Assembly (NCBI GenBank): GCA_022781985.1 | Contig: JALESH010000054.1 | Span: 62,001-126,000, forward strand | DNA from: Lachnospiraceae bacterium | GTDB taxonomy: Bacteria > Bacillota > Clostridia > Lachnospirales > Lachnospiraceae | Reading direction: 5' to 3' | DNA length: 64,000 bases | Shown here: positions 62,185 to 64,000 of the stretch, piece by piece | Position numbering within the stretch: the first letter of the stretch is position 1 | How the letters are laid out: each line of letters starts with the position of its first letter | Made by a program: the position numbers and the translations under genes | The notes under the pieces: model-generated | Seen by the model: the letters and a program-made list of their open reading frames with translations, nothing else | What the model was told of the DNA's origin: nothing | Databases searched by the model: none

Positions 62185-62880
62185 ATGCTGCAGCTTATTT
62201 TTGCTGAAACCAACTATCATTACTGCCTTTCCATAGCTGTGAGACTCACCCTGGCCATGGTGATGGGAGCCCTCATCGGATATGAGCGTGCATCCAAAAA
62301 GAGCACTGCCGGACTTCGTACCTTTTCCATCGTATGCGTATCCTCGGCGCTGACCATGATCCTCAACGAATATCTGGTTCTCACCCATGGCTCCGGAGAC
62401 ATCACCAGGCTCTCTGCCCAGGTCATCAGCGGCATCGGCTTTCTGGGCGTGGGAAGCATCATCCTTACCTCCCGGAATCAGATCAAGGGCCTGACTACTG
62501 CTGCCACCCTGTGGTCCACTGCCATCCTGGGCATCACCATCGGTGCAGGCATGATACTTCCCAGCATCATTGCCTTCAGCATTATGATGTTTATTATTAC
62601 CGTACTTTCTCATATCAGCAGGCATCTGGAAAGATATAACCGGATCATTACCGTCTATCTGGAGGCCGATAAAACCACCGGGCTGTCACAGATCATAGAG
62701 GCCCTGTCAGCCCAGGGCTTTGAGGTACTGCAGCTGGAAAAGCACAAAAGCTCTCCTGAGGGAGATCTGATGATCCAGCTTGACCTGAACCTGAAAGGGA
62801 AATATCTCCACTCGGATATTATCTATCGGCTGAGCCAGCTGGAAAGCATCCATTATATTGAAGAGGTCAGAAAATTGTAG
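62185..62880 (+). CDS. MgtC/SapB family membrane protein
   Basis: A 231-residue protein. The N-terminal part has four or five membrane helices with the MgtC signature: MGALIGYERASKKSTAGLRTFSIVCVSSAL and AQVISGIGFLGVGSIILTSRNQIKGLTTAATLWSTAILGITIGAG. A C-terminal cytosolic ACT-like domain (about 150-231) follows. MgtC proteins respond to magnesium or acid stress and modulate the F-type ATPase in some pathogens; others may carry ions. AGGAGG sits 6 bases before the ATG. Confidence 0.92.
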   Translation: MLQLIFAETNYHYCLSIAVRLTLAMVMGALIGYERASKKSTAGLRTFSIVCVSSALTMILNEYLVLTHGSGDITRLSAQVISGIGFLGVGSIILTSRNQIKGLTTAATLWSTAILGITIGAGMILPSIIAFSIMMFIITVLSHISRHLERYNRIITVYLEADKTTGLSQIIEALSAQGFEVLQLEKHKSSPEGDLMIQLDLNLKGKYLHSDIIYRLSQLESIHYIEEVRKL

Positions 62881-62940
62881 GTTTGCTGTCATGCATTATA
62901 CTGAATTTTCAGAATAGCCACAAGCAGGAAGGACAACACG

Positions 62941-63945
62941 ATGAATATCCAAACCGTATTTCAGCAGATGCTGATCATATTTATGCTGATCCTGACAGGA
63001 GCCGTCCTGTACCGCAGGAAACTGGTGTCCGATGATACCTCCCGGCAGATTTCCGGGCTGGTTGCCCATCTTTGCAATCCGGCGCACCTGATCTATTCGG
63101 CACTGAGCAGCCAATCCAAGGTTTCTCCCCGGGAGCTTTTGAACGGCCTGCTCCTCATCCTGCTTGCCTATGGGATCCTTCTCCTCTGCAGCTTCCTGCT
63201 TCCATACCTCCTCCGGGTTCCCAAAAAAGAACATTTTGCCTATCGTCTGCTTACCGTCTACGGCAATGTAGGCTTTATCGGCATCCCTTTGGCCAGTGCG
63301 GTTCTGGGACCCTCCTCTCTGATCTATGTGTCCCTCAACAACCTTGTATACAATATGTTGATCTACACCCACGGCATCTCAACCATCCATGCCGTCACGG
63401 GACAGTGTCCGTCCGGAGCATCCTGCCGAAAGGAAAGCCGTGATCAGAATGGACAAAAAAACAGCGGAAGCCTCTCCCGCCTGTTTTTATCTGCGAAAAA
63501 ATTCACCAGCCTTATCAATATAGGCACCGTTTCTGCCCTGCTGACCCTTATTCTGTATCTGGGGAATTTCCAGCTTCCTCTTCTTCTCTCCGAAACCCTG
63601 CATTATATGGGTCGCTCCACTACCTTTCTGTCCATGCTGGTGCTGGGTACAGCCGTAGGCCAGATGCCGCTTCGCCGTATCTTTTCCAACCTCAGGCTCT
63701 ATCCTTTTACAGCCCTGCGGTTGATCCTACTCCCGGTTCTCTGCATCCGTCTGCTTCGCCTGCTCTCCGGAGACATGCTGCTCATCAGCACCACTGCCCT
63801 GCTGCTGGCCGTACCTGCCGGCAACATGCCCCTCATCCTTTCCAGGCAGCGGAATGCAGATACCGAGACCCTCTCCCAGGGCATCCTCCTGACCACCCTG
63901 CTATCTCTTCTGACTATTCCCATCACCGCCCTGCTTCTTGGCTGA
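62941..63945 (+). CDS. AEC (auxin efflux carrier) family transporter
   Basis: A 334-residue membrane permease with about ten helices. The first half begins FQQMLIIFMLILTGAVLYRRKLVSDDTSRQISGLVAHLCNPAHLIYS, and GNVGFIGIPLASAVLG is the conserved N-terminal repeat end. The second half has STTFLSMLVLGTAVGQMPLRRIF and AVPAGNMPLIL. Bacterial AEC members transport malate, malonate or similar organic acids. AGGAAGG precedes the ATG. It lies 60 bases after mgtC and may be co-transcribed. The last 55 bases of the window hold no recognisable gene. Confidence 0.92.
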   Translation: MNIQTVFQQMLIIFMLILTGAVLYRRKLVSDDTSRQISGLVAHLCNPAHLIYSALSSQSKVSPRELLNGLLLILLAYGILLLCSFLLPYLLRVPKKEHFAYRLLTVYGNVGFIGIPLASAVLGPSSLIYVSLNNLVYNMLIYTHGISTIHAVTGQCPSGASCRKESRDQNGQKNSGSLSRLFLSAKKFTSLINIGTVSALLTLILYLGNFQLPLLLSETLHYMGRSTTFLSMLVLGTAVGQMPLRRIFSNLRLYPFTALRLILLPVLCIRLLRLLSGDMLLISTTALLLAVPAGNMPLILSRQRNADTETLSQGILLTTLLSLLTIPITALLLG

Positions 63946-64000
63946 GGTGCCCCTGCCGTCGGAAGATATGCTTCCCCTCCGGCTGCATACTGCAAACAGG

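Overview
This window looks like core chromosome of a Gram-positive, anaerobic Clostridia member, most likely Lachnospiraceae. I infer this from strong purine-rich Shine-Dalgarno (SD) sites, TTGACA-17-TATAAT promoters, a type III glutamine synthetase, the ireB-ruvX-DUF1292 and ylbF/RNase J neighbourhoods, an hrcA-grpE-dnaK-dnaJ operon under CIRCE, and families typical of that group (DUF3842, DUF6465, DUF3048, Csp-like S8 protease). No rRNA, tRNA, CRISPR array, insertion sequence or prophage was seen. Nearly all genes lie on the minus strand; only a carbamate-kinase-like gene, an HPr-like gene, a DUF3048 lipoprotein, mgtC and an AEC transporter read on plus.

Layout. 1-3.0 kb: peptide-type ABC transporter (fused double ATPase, cut by the window edge, plus binding lipoprotein) behind a strong promoter and a riboswitch-like leader. 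3.0-10.4 kb: DUF3842, two translationally coupled MATE exporters, ptsI, an Rrf2 regulator, cysK and a YgjP metallohydrolase. 10.5-17.1 kb: carbamate-kinase-like gene; clpX, a Csp-like subtilase and lspA; an HtrA protease. 17.2-21.8 kb: surface polysaccharide genes (two GT2 glycosyltransferases, an LCP ligase, a polyprenyl-phosphate sugar transferase). 21.9-25.9 kb: chemoreceptor and glnN, the latter behind a leader containing a strong internal terminator. 26.1-33.3 kb: RNA metabolism and housekeeping (trhP/trmR-type tRNA wobble modification genes, short MltG-like protein, ylbF, RNase J, DUF1292, ruvX, ireB, mtaB). 33.4-38.0 kb: HPr-like protein lacking the phospho-histidine, then thiI with its cysteine desulfurase, rsmE and prmA.

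38.0-50.8 kb is the most unusual part. In transcription order it holds a NitT/TauT-type ABC transporter, nagB and nagA, a two-component system, a phosphofructokinase-family kinase, a class II aldolase, a divergent triosephosphate isomerase, a LarA-like (DUF2088) protein and a TSUP anion exporter. Together these resemble a dedicated carbon-catabolic module whose substrate cannot be read from sequence. Its transporter leader holds a compact predicted three-way junction.

51.0-64 kb: DUF3048 lipoprotein, the heat-shock operon, DUF6465, uppP, a patatin-like lipase, a class I aminotransferase, manA, mgtC and an AEC transporter.

The strongest candidates for undescribed biology are the two terminator-containing leaders (peptide ABC operon and glnN), the three-way-junction leader of the NitT/TauT operon, and the kinase-aldolase-TIM-LarA-TSUP cluster.
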